A stretch of DNA of 64,000 nt from Artemia franciscana. Lineage: Eukaryota; Arthropoda; Branchiopoda; Anostraca; Artemiidae. The translations under genes were made by a program, and so were the position numbers. Below are positions 47,672-58,577 of this stretch, piece after piece. The stretch spans positions 3,026,563 through 3,090,562 of the forward strand of contig NC_088873.1 of the NCBI RefSeq assembly GCF_032884065.1, in the 5' to 3' direction. The notes beneath the pieces were generated by a model that ran no database searches, had not been told where the DNA came from, and saw only the letters and a program-made list of their open reading frames with translations. The stretch's first letter is position 1. The number at the start of each line of letters is the position of its first letter.

Positions 47672-48125
47672 ACGCGGCTCAATAGTAACCGAACTCTAAA
47701 AATTAGAAATTTGATACCAATAGATATACCAAAAGATATAACTGGGCTTATTAGCCTATACCGATTTCAAATATATAGGTTTCATTAAGTTTCGTGTTAC
47801 CCATCAAAGACTACGAGCCCGAGAAAGTTTGCCTGATTTTCAAAAAAGTGGGAAACATCCCCTAAAAAGACATGGAATATTAATGAAAACTATCAGATTT
47901 GGTGTATCAGAGAACCCCACTAAAAAACGTTTCAAGTTTCTATCTGCAAAAATGTGGAATTTTTTTTCAGAAGAAAGATCACTTGTTGTTTTTTTTGCCA
48001 GGGCTGATCGTATCGAAGAGTGGTCCTAGAATATCAGTAGAGGGCTCATTCGAACTGAAATAAAAGGTTCTAGTGCTCTTTTTAATTGACCAAAATTATT
48101 GAAGGGCAGCTAGGCACCCTCCCCC
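47672..48125 (+). repeat. R1 repeat, 5' fragment
   Basis: It carries the R1 sequence order ggctcaatagtaaccgaact, tttgataccaatagatat, cgagcccgagaaagtttgc, gaagaaagatcac, ggtcctagaatatc and attgaccaaaattattgaa. Just before it, 47540-47620 holds an inverted piece of R1 (gatatgatgacccctgg). Confidence 0.65.
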
Positions 48126-48921
48126 TTCCTTTGAACAGCTCTGTCTGTAAATCATTGTTAAACCACAATGGTAAGACGCTAGGCTTGAGAGATGATTATC
48201 AGCTCCTTCTTTATGCCCTGAGTGGCTCAGGAGACACTTGTGTATAGGTTAAGATTATCACTATAACACGCCTTTTCTTTGGGGTTTGAACAGAAATTAT
48301 TTGAGAGCTCAGAAATGTCAAATTCAAAGTCATTAGATGTATTTTATGAAACATAGCAGCATATAAAAAAAATAATCGAAAAAAATAAATCGAAAAAATA
48401 AAAATTATATCGAAAAAAATAAATCGAAAAAAAAAAATAATCGAAAAAATAAAAATAAATAGAAAAAAAAATCATTCTGCTTCTCTTAGTCTGGTTAAGA
48501 ATGGATCGCAGGGAATCAAGCAGCAAAGTCAGTCAAACAAAACATCATTCTACAGAGAAGCAACTTTTCAAAAGATGTGTATTTTTCTTATTGAAAATTG
48601 CATTGTGTTTTAGCACTAGCTTGTATTTTAACACTAGCTTCCTGGTCACGTACTACTATGATCTCAAAGGGATGGACCCTAGAAAATCCCCCTTGTGGGA
48701 AACTCCCCCTCTGAAGAAAATTCCTCGGTGAAAAGTTCCTTCCAAAAAATTCTCTGCTGCTAGAATTTCCCCTCCCCCCGTAGGAAATTCACTCCCCTCA
48801 TGTTAATAATGATTACATTTTTTTAATTTTAAAAAGCTTAGGAATTTAACCTTGAGAAATTACCCCCCCCCCCCCAACGGCCTATTCTACCCGACAATTC
48901 ACCCCACACTGAAGTATCTTC
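48126..48921. other. Intergenic, A-rich simple repeat
   Basis: 48350-48475 is a purine/AT-rich run of aaataaatcgaaaaaa units. The rest is featureless, with C runs near 48860. Confidence 0.4.
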
Positions 48922-49348
48922 GGTACTTGTTTAACATATGCCCTGACTAACGTTCTTCTAACAAGTTTCTCTGACGCTCAATCCTAATGAAATAAACCAA
49001 AGTCAGATAAAAAAATACTTTAAAAACAAATCTAGGCTATGTATTTGCCCATTAGGTGGAGTGGTGGCAAATTATAGCGGATCTGTATGCCTAATGTGTT
49101 AGGTACAATTATTCTGCATATTATGTTATAACGATTGTTTTCTGGTTTCACATTGTCCAAATAATTTATCCCCACCCCTAATGTGCAAATATAGATAGAC
49201 TAAGTTTATATTATTTCCATCTATTCTGTTACTGGTCTTAGTCTTGTCTCACACTAAGCTGGAAGAAACTAACGAAAAAAAAATTCGGTTCTATAATGCG
49301 CAATTGAATGAACAGCTTGAGTGGTAGGACGTATATCATACAAGTACC
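48922..49348. mobile_element. R2-family MITE
   Basis: Left GGTACTTGTTTAACATATG and right inverse gtatatcatacaagtacc. The flanking eight bases, gtatcttc and ttatattc, agree at six positions. The interior matches 8757-9187. Confidence 0.65.
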
Positions 49349-49689
49349 TTATATTCCTCCGCAGAGCCCCCCCCCCCCTCGAGAAAAACCCTCCCCCTGA
49401 AAATTCTTACCGTCTGCAATTCCAATTGCAGGTGGTGATGAATTTTTTCAAAAACAAAAGTTTACTTCTCATTTCAATACAAAGCCATTTTTGAGGAGTC
49501 TGGCTATTTTTCAGGATTCACTCAAGTTTGATTTTCAAATAGTATTTTACTATTAAAACTAACTGAAATATTAGTTGTAATTCTTGAATCAGTGACAAAT
49601 ATGAATTTTTCTTGCTATACAGTTTTATGAAGCGTTTCAAAAACTTTGATTATTATGGGCCATGGATCGATCTTTACTAGGTTGCAGCT

Positions 49690-50364
49690 AGTCATTTTGT
49701 TCAGCATAGTTGAAAAACCCAATAACTATGTCTTTGGGACGACTTAATCTCCCACAGTCCCCGAGGGAGGGGCTGCAAGTTACAAGCTTTGACCATTGTT
49801 TACATATAGTAATGGTTATTGACAAGTGTAGAGACGTTTCTAAGGGGAACTTTTTCACGTTGGGGTAGGAGTGGGTAGGGGGGAGGTGGTTACGTGGGAG
49901 GATCTTTCCATGGAAGAATTTATCATGAGGGAAGAGAATTTCCATCAAGGGGGTGCAGAATTTTCTATTATTAAAAAAAAAATGAGAAAATAAATAAAAA
50001 AAAGTTTTTTCAACTGGAAGTGAGGAGCAGAATTAAAATTTAAAACGAACAGAATATATTACGTATTTAAGGAGGCTAAAAAATTACTAATCAAAAACGT
50101 TCAGAATTTTATTATTTTAGAAAGTACAACTGTAACAACTTCAGCGTAATGAGCGGGGCGTTTAGGAGGGGACACCCCCTTTCATATACAGAATGATTTC
50201 CGTTCTTTTTAAGTTTTAATGTCGCTCCTTACTTGCAGTTAATTTTTTTTATTTAATCAGCATAAGAATCCAATTCTTTTGATGTATTAGTATCAAAATT
50301 CCGTTTTTTGGAATTTCGGTTACTATTGAGTCGGGTTACCACGTTACTTTGTTACCACGAACTG
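49690..50364. repeat. R1 composite, two opposed pieces
   Basis: 49690-50150 follows R1 in + orientation (ttgttcagcatagttgaaaa, cccacagtccccgaggg, cgaacag). From about 50160 the sequence is R1 in - orientation, closing with ggttactattgagtcggg and ttaccacgaactgtttga, the R1 5' terminus inverted. Confidence 0.65.
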
Positions 50365-51046
50365 TTTGATTGTGGAATATTCTGCTTTTATTTTGACCAG
50401 TTCGACATTCTTAAATGCCTTTTATTTATTAACCAAGTCTGTCCAATTGTCAAGTAAAGTTGTCAGATCTCACCAATAATTATTTTCAATGTATGTTGGA
50501 CTCTTATTGAAGTTGATCTAAGAGCAATGTCAAACTTGTATTTTTCTTGTTTGAAAGCCCTACCACACGCAAGGGCCTCTTTAACACAGTTTTCACTCAG
50601 ATCATTTTAAAACTGATGATCATTAACAAGCCAATGATCATTATCAAACAATTCATCATTATCAAACAATTGTTATGCGTCACTGTTCAGCATTCAGACG
50701 AATGACAAAGTTTTTCTATTCAAAATGTTAACCAGTTTTTCTTTGTTAAGAAACATTAAGATGCACCAAATTCAAAGAAAAACTAGGTCCTGATATTTAG
50801 TAATGTGAACACAACTTTTCACTGGGCTCCATTGTTTCACAAGACACTTCTGCGGCATAAAATCAAACAAGAAGTACAACCACTAGATGCAAACTAGGAC
50901 ATTTGTAACTCGATCAGAACCTCCTTAATTTCACAGGCCGTTATCAACAGTTTATTTCTTATAAAAGAAACCTACCTCCTTTCCTTTAAGTGGTATCAAT
51001 ATCTTTAAATTCCGACAATAATAACTAGATACTAATTAAATAATAC
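50365..51046. other. 3' flank of guanylate kinase gene
   Basis: AT-rich. On the - strand an AATAAA (tttatt at 50951-50956) lies about 90 bases past the stop codon and may be the poly(A) signal. A short direct repeat, atcattatcaaacaatt, occurs near 50640-50665. Confidence 0.45.
50951..50956 (-). terminator. Candidate poly(A) signal of guanylate kinase
   Basis: AATAAA on the - strand, about 90 bases downstream of the stop at 51047. No other canonical signal is nearer. Confidence 0.45.
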
Positions 51047-51682
51047 CTAGCAACCGTTCATTTGGGCTCTATTCTTGCGAACATCTTGTATTTGAGTCAA
51101 TAAATATTCTTTAAGCTCGGAATAAGCCTTATGAATATCATCATTTACTATGATCTTGTGGAAGTTTCCTGGTATTTCCCCAAAATCAATTTCTTCTTCT
51201 GCCACAGATAGTCTTTTCTTCAACAACTCCTCTGTTTCTGTACCACGAGAGATTAAACGGTTTTTCAGTTCTTCCATAGATGGGGGTTTAATAAAGATCA
51301 GATGTGGGTTTAAATCTGTTTTCTTAATTTGCATAACTCCCTGTCTTTCTATGTCCAAAACACAAATCTTACCCAGTTCTTGAACCTTTTCTACTGCCAT
51401 TTTGCTTGTTCCATAAATATTCCCTGAGAAAACAGCATGCTCGATAAATTCTCCATTACTTATGCTTCGTTCCATCTCTGATTTGGTTGTAAAAAAGTAA
51501 TCTATTCCATCAACTTCGCCGGTTCTAGGGGCTCGTGTCGTATGTGATACAGAAAATTCAAGTATATCGCCAAATTCAACCATCATCTTCTTAATCAAGG
51601 TTGACTTTCCCACTCCTGATGGACCACAAAGTACGAATGGACGAGGCAAGGCATTGACTTTGAGTTGGGTATCACAAAACAT
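51047..51682 (-). CDS. GUK1: Guanylate kinase
   Basis: Phosphorylates GMP (and dGMP) to GDP with ATP in the cytosol, feeding nucleotide pools. 211 residues from the ATG at 51682-51680. P-loop GPSGVGKST at residues 20-28. GMP-binding set FSVSHTTRAPRTGE at 43-56, Y62, FIEHAVFSGNIYGTS at 79-93 and VLDIERQGV at 107-115. The lid contains RGTETEELLKKRL. Every catalytic element of the family is present and the frame is unbroken, so it looks functional. Length is slightly above the usual ~198 because of about 12 extra N-terminal residues. A frame also runs upstream from a GTG (51709), but ttag just before it may be an intron acceptor, so I prefer the ATG. No intron in the coding region. Confidence 0.95.
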   Translation of the reverse strand: MFCDTQLKVNALPRPFVLCGPSGVGKSTLIKKMMVEFGDILEFSVSHTTRAPRTGEVDGIDYFFTTKSEMERSISNGEFIEHAVFSGNIYGTSKMAVEKVQELGKICVLDIERQGVMQIKKTDLNPHLIFIKPPSMEELKNRLISRGTETEELLKKRLSVAEEEIDFGEIPGNFHKIIVNDDIHKAYSELKEYLLTQIQDVRKNRAQMNGC

Positions 51683-52343
51683 TGTCACAAAGATGCCAGA
51701 GCTTTTCACTAACCAGGAGAATTTAAAAGAAATGTCTTTTAAACATGTTATTTTTATAAGGAATGAACAAACTTATATAGAAGTTTGGAAGAAATTTTGA
51801 AGGTTGGAATATTGAAAAGTATCTGACGGTAATAATTTTGCTATTGCCGAAGTTTCACACTTGCTGAGAGAGGAGGTATGGACATAAAGACACAAACCTT
51901 AGAACCAAATGTTTGAGGTCAAAATTAATTATGTGTCTGTCATTTCATCATCGAAATGGCCTAAAAATTGAGCTTGGCGGTCCAAAAGAGCAACGAAAAT
52001 AAGCCACATACCAGAATATAGATTACAAGCAAAATGAGGAACACGAAGAATAATAAATTAAAAGATTTTGACAAAACTTTAAATTGAGAACAATAATTTT
52101 TCAACCGCGTAACCAGGATCTCTACTAAGTCTATTAAACTGAGAAAACAAACCACTTTGGGTCTTCTAGTTCACTTTTATTATGTAGAAAATTTTCATGT
52201 GGTTGTGTATTTGAGAAATAATCCTTTATTTTATTTATTATTACCACAACTCATGAAGTTCACACAAATGTAAATAATAAGGCAAGTTGAGTAATTAATA
52301 AAACCAAAAACTTATCGTGGTTGTAACGGTAGCTGTATTATAG
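51683..52343. other. 5' flank of guanylate kinase, nothing further recognised
   Basis: Presumed 5' untranslated region and promoter of the - strand gene. tctcctggttag on the - strand at about 51710-51721 may be a 5' UTR intron acceptor. No TATA box is clear. Confidence 0.3.
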
Positions 52344-53009
52344 TAAAAAACGGAAACAGCCCATTCTAAACTGAAAAACAGATATGAAATCCCCCCAAAT
52401 AAACACTGAATCGAGACAAAAATTACACCAATTCTAATGTCCATCTTAACATTCTCGTGTCATCTTAACATTCACGGACTTTGCTCGTCTTTTGATGAGC
52501 TGCACCGGATCGTTAGTGATGGAACTCCTGATGCTATAGGATTATGTGAAACTTTCCTGGATTCAAAAAAGGATATCCTTTTAGATATTCCAGGATATAG
52601 GACGGAGAGGCTGAATAGCAAACAGATGGCCAGAGGTGGCCTTATGCTTTATATTGCTAATCATCTTGCATACAACGTCCGAAATGATTTGAGCAGAAAT
52701 GATGAAGGAATCTTTGAATCCCTATTTATTGAGATTAATTTAATGCGTAAGTATTTAGTTGTGGGTTCGGTTTATAGGTCCCTCAGTGGATCTATTCCTT
52801 CGGTTTTGAAAATTCTGGAAGAAGTTTTAGACTCAGTCCAAAAACATTCCATGAACTAATCTTTATGGGTGATTTTAACCTCAACCTGCTGGATCAAAAT
52901 TCTGCTTCAATAATTTGTCAGTGATATGCAATGATGTTCAAATTTTTTTGTCAATGATGCTCTCTTCGGGAACTCTACCTTCAGTTTGTATACCACAAAC
53001 TGATCCACA
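52344..53009 (+). mobile_element. LINE (CR1/L2/Jockey-type) 5' part with endonuclease domain
   Basis: The open frame 52437-52859 encodes an apurinic-type endonuclease N-terminus: LNIHGLCSSFDELHRIVSD, AIGLCETFLDS, GGLMLYIANHLAYNVRND and VVGSVYRSLSG. After a frame shift, FMGDFNLNLLDQN follows. Order and motifs (NI.G, E.FL, GG...Y, VYR, GDFN) are those of LINE endonucleases. The upstream 90 bases are repeated at 54991 and 55156. The element is cut at about 53009 by an R1 repeat and resumes at 54690. Confidence 0.8.
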
Positions 53010-54623
53010 TATTACTCCGTATATGAAAGGGGCTTTTCCTCTCCGACACCCCGTTCTTTACGCTAAAGTTTTTTATTGTTTTAAAAAGTAGAGTTGCGAG
53101 AAAGAATCAAACTTTGGTGCAAGGAGCGGGGTGTCGAGGAGGAAAAGCCCCTTTCATATACGGAATAATTTCTGTTCGTTTTAAGTTTTAATGTCGCTCC
53201 TTACTTTCATTTCAAAAAACTTGTGTTTTTTATTTAATTTCTGAAAGTTTTTGAATTAATGCATGACTGATTTTGGCTCTCCGTACATAAATTATTAAAA
53301 TGAAATTTGCATATTAATTCTTTTTTTGGCTAAATGGCTTTCTCTTAGTTTTGATCAGACGATTTTGAGAAATAAGGGGTGGGGAAGGAGGTCTAATTGC
53401 CCTCCAATTTTTCGGTTTCTTAAAAAGGCAACTAGATCTTTTAATTTTTAACGAACGTTTTTATTAGTAAACAATATACGTAACTTAAGAATTAACTTAC
53501 GTAACAAACTTTTATGTTCTTATATTTTTGATTATATATATGAGGGGGTTGGTCCTCTCGTCAATACCTCGCTCTTCGCCTAAATCTTGTTTTGTCCCAA
53601 TTCTTTAAGAATGACCCCTGAATCAGCAAGGCCGTAGAATAAATAGTTGAAATTACTTAAAAAGGGTTTTGCATAAAGAGCGAAGTATTTATCTCCTCCT
53701 AAATACCTCGCTCTTTATGCTAAAGTGTTTTTAGAACCCCTCATATGCGTAATAATCTCTGTTCGTTTTAAGTTTTAGGGCTTCTCTTTATTTTCAATTG
53801 AAAAAACTTTCATGTTTATATTTTCATTGTTTTTTTTAATAGTAATGCTAGAAAATCCTGCGCCCTTTTCATTGAATTTCTCTTCCCCCAAAGAAAGATC
53901 CTCCCATATAGCCCCCTCCCCTGAACCCCACACCCAAACCAAAAAAAATCCCCCTGATAACGTCGGTACACTTCCTAGTAACCATTACTGTATGTAAACA
54001 TTGGTCAAAGTTTGTAACTTGCAGCCCCTCCCCTAGGGACTGTGTGGGGTAAGTCATCCCCAAAGACATATTTATTTTGGTTTTCGACTATGCGGAACAA
54101 AATGGCTATCTCAAAATTTTGATCCGTTGACTTTGGGAAAAAATGAGCGTGGGAGGGGGCCCTCCAAGTTTTTTGGTCACTTAAAAATCATTTCCGTTAG
54201 AATGAGCCCTCTTGCCACACTCTAGGACCACTTGGTCGATACGATAACCCCTGGAAAAAAAAAACAAAAAAAAAACAAACAAATAAACACGCACGCGTGA
54301 TTTGTCTTCTGGCAAAAATACGAAATTTCACATTATAATAGATTGGACCTTGAATTTTTTTTTCTATAGGGTTCTCTGATACGCTGAATGCGATGGTGTG
54401 ATTTTCGTTAAGATCATATGACTTTTAGGGGGTGTTACCCCCTATTTTCCAAAATAAGGCAAATTTTCTCAGGCTCGTAACTTTTGATGACAAAGACTAA
54501 ATTTGATGAAACTTATATATTTAAAATTAGCATAAAAATCTGATTCTTTTGATATATCTTTTAGCATCGAAATTCCGTTTTTTAGAGTTTCGTTTACTAT
54601 TGAGCCGGGTCGCTCCTTACTGT
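53010..54623 (-). repeat. R1 repeat inserted in LINE endonuclease
   Basis: An R1 copy read on the - strand from acagtaaggagcgacccggc (54623) to the inverted-repeat module at 53010-53170. The module has aggggcttttcctc...gttctttacgctaaag arms and their inverse. It sits between two halves of one LINE in the same orientation. Non-coding. Confidence 0.8.
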
Positions 54624-54689
54624 AAAACCAAGATAAATGAAAATTCGTAAAAAAAATTCTTTATACTATGGTATTTCTAAGCAGTTTCC

Positions 54690-54990
54690 TATCCTTAGGA
54701 ACTTCATAGCTGTGTAAATCATAAATCACTCGAGCTACTGGAACACAAGCGTCTCTTATTGACAATATTTTTTCGTCACTAGATGTCTTAGATAATCTGA
54801 TGCTGGTTATTGATATTTCTGATCATTTCCCGATATAAGAGTGCTGATCAAGTGCAGCGTATAGCATCACCATCTAAACTCCCATTTTTCCGTTATCGCG
54901 ATACTGAGCTAAGTCCGTTATCGCGATACTGAGCTAAGTCTACTTAATTCTCGTTTGGCTGATGTACCATGGGGTAGTTTGGTTTCTCCT
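54690..54990 (+). mobile_element. LINE endonuclease 3' part, after R1
   Basis: One frame reads ITRATGTQASLIDNIFSSLD and VIDISDHFP, the last motifs of a LINE endonuclease (T.....LIDNIF...ISDH.P). A shifted frame follows with LPFFRYRDTELS, and a 29-base unit (ccgttatcgcgatactgag..) is duplicated at 54891-54945. The reverse transcriptase region is not present. Confidence 0.7.
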
Positions 54991-55245
54991 GATAAAAAAC
55001 AGACATGAAACCCCCTAAAAAAACCCACTGAATCAAACAAAAATTACTCCAATTCTAATGTCCATCTTAACATTCTTGTTTCATCTTAACATTCAGGGAC
55101 TTTGCTTGTCTTTTGATGAGCTAAAACGGATCATTAATGATAGAACTCCTGATGTTAAAAGACGGAAACAGCCCATTCTAAACTGAAAAACAGCCATGAA
55201 ATCCCCCCAAAAATCGAGACAAAAATTACACCAATTCTGATGTCC
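54991..55245 (+). repeat. Two partial copies of the LINE 5' end
   Basis: 54991-55155 (gataaaaaacagacatgaaa ... gactttgcttgtcttttgat) and 55156-55245 (acggaaacagcccattctaa ... ccaattctgatgtcca) both repeat the sequence at 52344-52520. The three pieces may be remnants of a tandem array of 5' ends. Confidence 0.7.
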
Positions 55246-56250
55246 ACACTTCTAATTTCCGGTTAAGTCAACCCCCTCGAAAGGTTTTGCGACAATTCCT
55301 TAAATAAATAATGGCAAAAAGGCTAATATTACTTTGAGAAGCATTGCTCTTAAGTAGGTCAACATTAAGGCACTGATTACGACTTTAACAAAAATACGAC
55401 GGATATATGAGGAAAATATCGGTTTTTCTATGCCAAAACAGAGTATTTGCACAAAAGTTTTATTTTGAGTTAAAAACACACCTTCTCTAACCACAACACA
55501 GAAAACTTAATAACAGCATCTGAAATATTCTATCTCTCATACTTTCTGACAATACCACCTAGTTTCCACAGGGGGGTAAATACAGATTTCCCTGGTTTTT
55601 CACAGCCAAACTATAGTATGATAACAATACTGATATACAAGACAATACTGATATAGAATATCTTAATACAAATCTTACAAATACTTACTAATACAAATCT
55701 TAATAGCACTTTATAACCATATCTTTAAACCTAAATACCCATCTATTACTACAGTATTATTGCTATAGGTCTCTCCTCCTGAGAGAGCAGATTGAAGTTT
55801 GAGTTCCTGCTATTTTTATAGCTTTGATCTTCAAAAACTTTTTTGAAAATTATCGCGTACATTAAAATGACAAAATCACAATTCTATTCATAAGGGCTTT
55901 TCCAACTGTCCCATCAATTCCGGGATTCATTTGAAAAATATTAATTTTTAAACCAAATCTGACGTTCATTCTTCAAAGGCGCTATTGCCTATGGATTTTA
56001 CACAGCCGTTTTCTAGATTTTCCTTAATTGAAAAAAAAAATATCTTGCAAGAAACTTAAATCGTGGTTTCAGTATCAAGTGAAAGACGAGCGCTTCCATA
56101 GTAACCAAAAAATATAGCATCGACCCAGTAACAGTCTTAGGCCTCATAAACGGGGGGGGGGGGGGGGCAAGGTATGTGAAAATTACAATTGCGACAATCT
56201 TTTATTTGATTAACTACCTTAATAGAAAGGTAGAATACAAAATAAAAGGG
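55246..56250. other. Intergenic, nothing recognised
   Basis: AT-rich complex sequence, with a G run (56152-56167). No gene or clear repeat. Confidence 0.35.
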
Positions 56251-56261
56251 ATCTAATCTTA

Positions 56262-57030
56262 CTACTACTACTACTACTAATAACTCACTGCAGCACCAAG
56301 CCGCCTGAGGCCAACACAGCTACGCACGCTCCTCCTCCAACCTAATCTATTTAAAGCCTCCCTCTTTACACCCTCCCAGGAAGTTCCCATTTCCTTTAAA
56401 TCTTTATTTATTACATCCTCCCAACCCAGACAAGGACGACCTGCTTTCCGTGTAGCCCCAGACGGTTGGCCAAAAAGGACAATCTTCGGTAATCTGTCAT
56501 CCTTCATCCGTAGAACGTAGCCTAGCCATCTCAACCTTTCCTTCATTATAGCCCCAGAAAGCGGGATTGAACCACACTTTTCGTAAAACCTACTGTTTGA
56601 AATACGGTCAGTCAGCCGGGTACCCAGAACAATCCGTAGGCAATTTCTCTGGAAAACATCTAGTAAATTTTCATCTGCTTTTCGGAGTGCCCATGCTTCA
56701 GAGCCATATTTGACCACTGTCATTACTGTAGCTTCCAATATTCTAATCTTGGTTTGTAGACTTATCTTTCTATTCTTCCAAACTTTTTTTAGCTGTGAAA
56801 AAACACCCTAAGCTTTAGCTATTCTACTTTTAAAATCTTCACTGCTCCCACCATCTTTACTAATAATACTACCAAGGTAACTGAAGCTCCCAACCTGATC
56901 AATCTTTTCGTTACCCAACGTCACCTGTTCATCTTCACTTATTCCTAGCTTCAGTGACTTAGTCTTCTTAACATTAATTTTCAAGCCTATTTTAGCACTC
57001 TGAACTCGTAAAACCTCTAAAAATCCATTA
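56262..57030 (-). mobile_element. 5'-truncated RTE LINE with target duplication
   Basis: The - strand encodes the C-terminal end of the polyprotein: SAKIGLKINVKKTKSLKLGI, SYLGSIISKDGGSSEDFKSR, KIRILEATVMTVVKYGSEAW, RWLGYVLRMKDDRLPKIVLF and GWRRSVRSCVGLRRLGAAVS. One stop lies in IAKA*GVFSQL. After the final stop comes a TAG microsatellite tail, as in RTE elements. The insertion is flanked by a perfect 11-bp duplication, atctaatctta, at 56251-56261 and 57031-57041. 769 bp, dead on arrival by 5' truncation; few changes suggest it is fairly young. Confidence 0.92.
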
Positions 57031-57041
57031 ATCTAATCTTA

Positions 57042-57474
57042 GATATCACAAAAACTGGGGGAGGGGGCACCTATCCCCTTTCCATGTCTAAAGCCGCCGC
57101 TGTTATAACCGCCACACTGTTAGAACCGCCACACGAACTCTAGCCAAAAATAACTGTTATATTAAAATAAATCATCATTGCATACTGTCAAAATAATAAA
57201 TTATGATACAACACACTTATTCTTCGACAAGCAATAGAGCACAAACATTTCTTGTAAAACGTAACCACGACTAAAAAATGGTATGGTGCATGATACTGTC
57301 TTTTGAAAAGATAAAATAACACAAGCATCTTTTGGAAAGCTGCTTTTCTGGGATATGGTGCCTTATTTGACCCACTTTGGTCCCTGATCCCTTGTGTTTG
57401 GTCTTTTCCTATTACAACTAAGATGAGCCATAGTTTTTTATATGTGTGTAATCACCTTTTATAAAATATATATA
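57042..57474. other. Intergenic, nothing recognised
   Basis: AT-rich; ends in a short TA run leading into the Helitron-derived block. Confidence 0.35.
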
Positions 57475-58577
57475 TATAAAAATAAGTTGTCTGTCTGTGG
57501 ATGTGTGGATGGATGTGTGGATGGATGTGTCAGGTGACGTCACCTGAAAAAACTGGATTAGGTGACGTCAAAACTGAAAAAACTAAAAAAAGGCAAAAAC
57601 TACAAAAAAAACTAAAAACTAATAAAAAAAATAAAAAAGCTAAAAAACTAAGAAAACTATAAAGGTAAAAACCAATAAAAAACTAAAAAAAAAACTGAAA
57701 AAACTAAAAAAAGGCAAAAACTACAAAAAAAAACTAAAAACTAATAAAAAAAGTAAAAAAGCTAAAAAACTAAAAAAACTAAAAAAAGGTAAAAAACTAA
57801 AAAAAATAAAAAATAAAAAAAAACTAAAAAAAAGGAAAAAACTGAAAAATAAGCTAAAATAAAGGTAAAAACCAATAAAAAACTAAAAAAAAAAGGAAAA
57901 AACTAATAAATGACGACACTCAAAGAGAAAGCGACCAGGACAAAAAACTAAAAAAAACCGGGATACAAATGACGACCGGGACACAGGGAATATAAATAAC
58001 GACCGGGACACAGGGACACAACTACAACGGGGACACCGGGGGAAACAGGGGGATATAAATGACGACCGGGACAAAAAAACTAAAAAGAAATAAAAACTAA
58101 AAACTAATAAAAAAAACTAAAAAATCTAAAAATCTAAATAAGCTAAAAAAGAAAAAAAAAGGAAAAAAATAAAGGAGAAAAACAAAACTAAAAAACGAAT
58201 GTATATACAGACCGGGACACCGGGATACAAATGATGACCGGGACCCGGGACACAGGGAATATAAATGACGACCGGGACACAGGGACACAACTACAACGGG
58301 GACACCGGGGGAAACAGGGGGATAACCTGACAATCTATTTATATGCAAAGACAATGGGACAGCAAAGAATGTTGTATATTCGCAAGTTTTACGTAGTTAA
58401 AACCATATATATATATATATATCTATATTCACAGGTGGGACATAGGGACACAACTACAATGGCGCGTAACTATTATGGCGCGTAACGACTTACGCGCGCG
58501 GGGGGGCTTGGGGGGGGCGCGAAGCGCCCCCACCAACTAGGTGTTGGGGTGGCGCGAAGCGCCACCCCAACAGCTAG
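57475..58577 (+). mobile_element. Helitron 3' region ending at CTAG
   Basis: Order on the + strand: ataagttgtctgtctgtgg with tggatggatg repeats, ggtgacgtcacctg, an A-rich array of aaaaactaaaaaaaggtaaa units, GC-rich gaccgggacacaggg units, a helicase C-terminal remnant at 58321-58430 (ending MGQQRMLYIRKFYVV), and a GC-rich terminus with two hairpins. CTAG at 58574-58577 is followed by T, as expected for Helitron insertion between A and T. The same array, inverted, opens the window. The 5' end is not identified. Confidence 0.75.
58513..58577 (+). terminator. Helitron 3' terminus, two hairpins each followed by CTAG
   Basis: Hairpin 1: GGGGGCGC/GCGCCCCC (58513-58520 and 58524-58531) with GAA loop, then CTAG at 58537-58540. 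Hairpin 2: TTGGGGTGGCGC/GCGCCACCCCAA (58544-58555 and 58559-58570), perfect 12 bp, GAA loop, then CAG and CTAG at 58574-58577. A stem a few bases before CTRR is the known Helitron transposition terminator; two in series is unusual. Confidence 0.8.
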
